The notes below the pieces were generated by a model that saw nothing but the letters and a program-made list of their open reading frames with translations, was not told the DNA's origin and made no database searches. A DNA stretch of 64,000 bases from CAYPAV01 sp964408805. Lineage in GTDB: Bacteria; Pseudomonadota; Alphaproteobacteria; UBA8366. The translations under genes were made by a program, and so were the position numbers. Shown in pieces: positions 62,452-64,000 of this stretch. The first letter of the stretch is position 1. Each line of letters opens with the position of its first letter. The stretch covers positions 21,945-85,944 of the forward strand of contig CAYPAV010000021.1 of assembly GCA_964408805.1 (NCBI GenBank), in the 5' to 3' direction.

Positions 62452-62528
62452 CGGAGCGTAGCGCAGTCTGGTAGCGCACTTCACTGGGGGTGAAGGGGTC
62501 GGCGGTTCGAGTCCGCCCGCTCCGACCA
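62452..62528 (+). tRNA. tRNA-Pro (GGG anticodon)
   Basis: Seventy-seven bases fold as a tRNA. The acceptor arms are CGGAGCG and CGCTCCG, the anticodon stem CTTCA/TGAAG holds the loop CTGGGGG with GGG at positions 34-36, and the T arm is GGCGG-TTCGAGT-CCGCC. A73 and an encoded CCA end it. GGG reads CCC and CCU. An integrase gene begins 74 bases beyond its 3' end, in convergent direction. Confidence 0.96.
62494..62528. mobile_element. Probable attachment site (attL) in the tRNA-Pro 3' end
   Basis: The 3' half of tRNA-Pro, including the T arm, is the standard target of tyrosine integrases, and the integrase gene points at it from 74 bases away. The tRNA stays intact, as expected when the element brings its own copy of the target end. 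The matching attR must lie to the right of the window, so neither the core sequence nor the element size can be fixed. The position is an inference. Confidence 0.5.
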
Positions 62529-62601
62529 ATTATTTCAAAGTGTTAGAAGTTACCTTCCGGCAGAGTTTTTGTGCGAATAGCACATTAACTCGTGAACAAT
62601 T

Positions 62602-63582
62602 TTAGAACATCAACGCATTGGATGCCGTTTTCAGAAAATCCGGTGCGTGATGTCCGTAGACTTTCTCGATCATCGCAACAGTCGTATTTAGATATTTAGC
62701 GATCTCTTCAAAGGGCCTTCCATCCGCCACCATCCAAGTTGCGGCAGAATGTCGCAGGACGTGTGTCCCCGACGTTCCCAATCCCGCCCTGGAATGTGCT
62801 GCGTTCAGCCCTGTCCTCACGCTCTTCAACCCTTTTCCCTGATACTCAATCACGAAATCAGACGTGCGAATTTTCGCCGCCTTCGTGAGCGCCCGGCGGA
62901 GCTGATTATTGATCGGTACAACCCCCCTCCGTTTTTTCCCAACATTTTCTCCGAAGTCGATTCGATCTTCTGATACGCCTAACCAATTTAATTCGAGGAT
63001 TGCGTTTGAACGGTGGGCACTTCCAAGTGCGAGTTCAATGAACAACGCGATATGTGGTGCCGACGCCGCGTCGACGAGTTTGCGTGCCTCTTCTTTCGTG
63101 AGCCACCGATCACGGGCCGGGGAATGAGAAAGGGGCATGATGAATCGTGGTGCCTGATCTCCTAGCGCCCATCTCAGTGCCGCACGGAAACACTTTAGTT
63201 CTCGGATTATTGTGTCGTTTGCCCGGCCTTTCCTCTTCATTAGATACCCATTGATTGTCGCTTGCGAGATAAGGGATGGAGGTAAATTGCCAATGTGCTC
63301 CTTAACACGTGCAAGGGAGAATTTTAAATTGTCAGGCCGGACCAGTTGCGTACTTCGGGACTGGTAGTACGCGTCGCAGATCGCACTCACGGTGTTTTCG
63401 TCTACAGTTATGATTTCTCGCGCGGCGATGAATTGGTCGCACCAGATCTCGGCTTCCTGCGCGTCTCGAGTGCGGCAACTCTTGCGCCGTGTTTTGCCGT
63501 CTTCGGTCCAATGGATCTCGTAATATCCACGACTGTTGAGTGCGGTTCGGTAGATGGGTCTTTTGAGTTTTGGCCTAGCCAT
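62602..63582 (-). CDS. Tyrosine recombinase/phage-type integrase
   Basis: Site-specific recombinase of 326 aa. After an N-terminal arm (ARPKLKRPIYRTALNSRGYYEIHW) come a SAM-like core-binding domain and the catalytic domain: SAHRSNAILELNW with the first Arg (shifted from the usual ALxTGxRxxE), GTHVLRHSAATWMV with the His-x-x-Arg motif, and VYGHHAPD with the second His; the Tyr nucleophile is expected in IEKVYGHH. The ATG at 63582 overlaps the upstream HTH gene by 175 bases in another frame. Located beside tRNA-Pro, it should have integrated the element there. Confidence 0.9.
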   Translation of the reverse strand: MARPKLKRPIYRTALNSRGYYEIHWTEDGKTRRKSCRTRDAQEAEIWCDQFIAAREIITVDENTVSAICDAYYQSRSTQLVRPDNLKFSLARVKEHIGNLPPSLISQATINGYLMKRKGRANDTIIRELKCFRAALRWALGDQAPRFIMPLSHSPARDRWLTKEEARKLVDAASAPHIALFIELALGSAHRSNAILELNWLGVSEDRIDFGENVGKKRRGVVPINNQLRRALTKAAKIRTSDFVIEYQGKGLKSVRTGLNAAHSRAGLGTSGTHVLRHSAATWMVADGRPFEEIAKYLNTTVAMIEKVYGHHAPDFLKTASNALMF

Positions 63583-63740
63583 CTCTCCATTGCCTCCAAA
63601 TCTTCGCTGCGGAATCGAATTATGCGTCCTACTTTGATGTGCGGTAGAATTCCTTTGCGCGCCCACAAGCGGACCGTCGGCGATGTCACGCCGTAAATTC
63701 TTGCCACGTCGGCCACTGTTAATCGCTTTTCTGGTACCAT
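63408..63740 (-). CDS. Excisionase-like helix-turn-helix protein
   Basis: Protein of 110 aa with an N-terminal HTH_17/MerR-like domain (LTVADVARIYGVTSPTVRLWARKGILPHIKVGRIIRFRSEDLEAMERWL), the type found in recombination directionality factors. The C-terminal half lies over the integrase start and may be shorter in reality. It is the first gene of the xis-int pair, typical of integrative elements. It could equally be a small regulator. Confidence 0.75.
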   Translation of the reverse strand: MVPEKRLTVADVARIYGVTSPTVRLWARKGILPHIKVGRIIRFRSEDLEAMERWLGQNSKDPSTEPHSTVVDITRSIGPKTAKHGARVAALETRRKPRSGATNSSPREKS

Positions 63741-64000
63741 TTACATTCTTGCCCGCAAAAATCGGCCAACCCCCTAAAATTTTCTAAGGTGAATTTCCTT
63801 TGTGCTGGATATCGGCATCGGCAGATTATCGAGTTCCGGCAGCCCTGATTTCGTACTGTCATTCCACCGTATTTCTGTAATGGCCCGTCATGATTTCCTT
63901 AACCTTTTTCTTGCTCGCTCAGCACGCTTTGCGCACTTCTTCGAACTGACTTGCCCCCAGGTTTCGTACCAATCGTTATGTTAGACCTTGCTCGTTGTTT
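63741..64000. other. Right end of the window: no supported gene
   Basis: These 260 bases lie upstream of the excisionase-like gene and are more AT-rich than the chromosome average. They probably carry its promoter. On the minus strand a frame that is open at the right edge runs for about 33 codons before a stop, which could be the tail of a gene to the right, but nothing recognisable is encoded. Confidence 0.5.

Noticed and set aside
63802..63984. A 60-codon plus-strand frame near the right end
   Set aside because: It has no clear ribosome-binding site and no recognisable homology; it lies in the likely promoter region of the excisionase-like gene.
1..64000. CRISPR array or cas genes
   Set aside because: No regularly spaced repeats and no Cas-type proteins were seen in any part of the window.

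Overview
This window looks like the chromosome of a GC-rich alphaproteobacterium, most likely a Rhodospirillales-type lineage. The evidence is the combination of MucR, an LdtR-type MarR regulator and a PAS_5-like protein, plus two blocks whose gene order is typical of that group: glyA-nrdR-ribD-ribE-ribB-ribH-nusB-thiL and yceD-rpmF-plsX-fabH-ihfA-merR-tRNA-Pro. Nearly all genes share GC-rich codon use. AT-rich DNA is confined to a few intergenic stretches, the toxin-antitoxin operator, the 31.1-31.9 kb scar and the right end.

Layout. 1-3.5 kb: a peptide/opine-type ABC transporter operon (two permeases, two ATPases) cut by the left edge. 3.5-6.6 kb: a decayed AsmA-family gene, an alpha/beta hydrolase and a VapBC-type toxin-antitoxin pair with a perfect operator palindrome. 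6.6-12.3 kb, minus strand: a MATE exporter and the isoprenoid block dxs-ispA-xseB with a histone-deacetylase-like enzyme. 12.4-18.4 kb, plus strand: an RND efflux adaptor and pump, a DauA-like FAD oxidoreductase and an ArsR regulator. 18.4-23.3 kb, minus strand: a PAS protein, an unrecognised Q/A-rich protein and a second peptide ABC importer without ATPases. 23.5-31 kb: accessory metabolism (glycosyltransferase, two dioxygenase/hydratase-type enzymes, GYD, GFA, HspQ, LLM flavin enzyme, thioesterase, an aldo/keto reductase broken at codon 3, YqhA). 31-33.9 kb: a rearrangement scar with a DUF2182 remnant and a PP2C phosphatase lying between two ~285-bp direct repeats, one of which is the 3' end of an Old Yellow Enzyme gene. 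33.9-46.5 kb: PhyH dioxygenase, acyl-CoA synthetase, YheT hydrolase, hemB, and a valine-catabolism set (acyl-CoA dehydrogenase, 3-hydroxyisobutyryl-CoA hydrolase, mmsB) interrupted by an opposing GMC oxidoreductase, then LdtR, a DMT exporter and a methyltransferase. 46.6-62.5 kb: housekeeping core (mucR, rpiB, glyA, riboflavin genes, nusB, thiL, a FliL-like protein, a proton pyrophosphatase, bamE, a cytochrome bc1 chaperone, yceD, rpmF, plsX, fabH, ihfA, merR). 62.45-64 kb: tRNA-Pro(GGG) followed by an integrase and an excisionase-like gene, the left end of an integrative element that runs off the window.

The riboflavin genes supply a nearly complete pathway, but the RibB protein carries a GTP cyclohydrolase II-like domain that has lost all three zinc cysteines, so that first committed step must be encoded elsewhere. 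I did not find a clear-cut new multi-gene defence or signalling system. The strongest leads are the repeat-flanked PP2C gene, the tRNA-Pro element whose cargo lies beyond the right edge, and several precisely visible gene decays.
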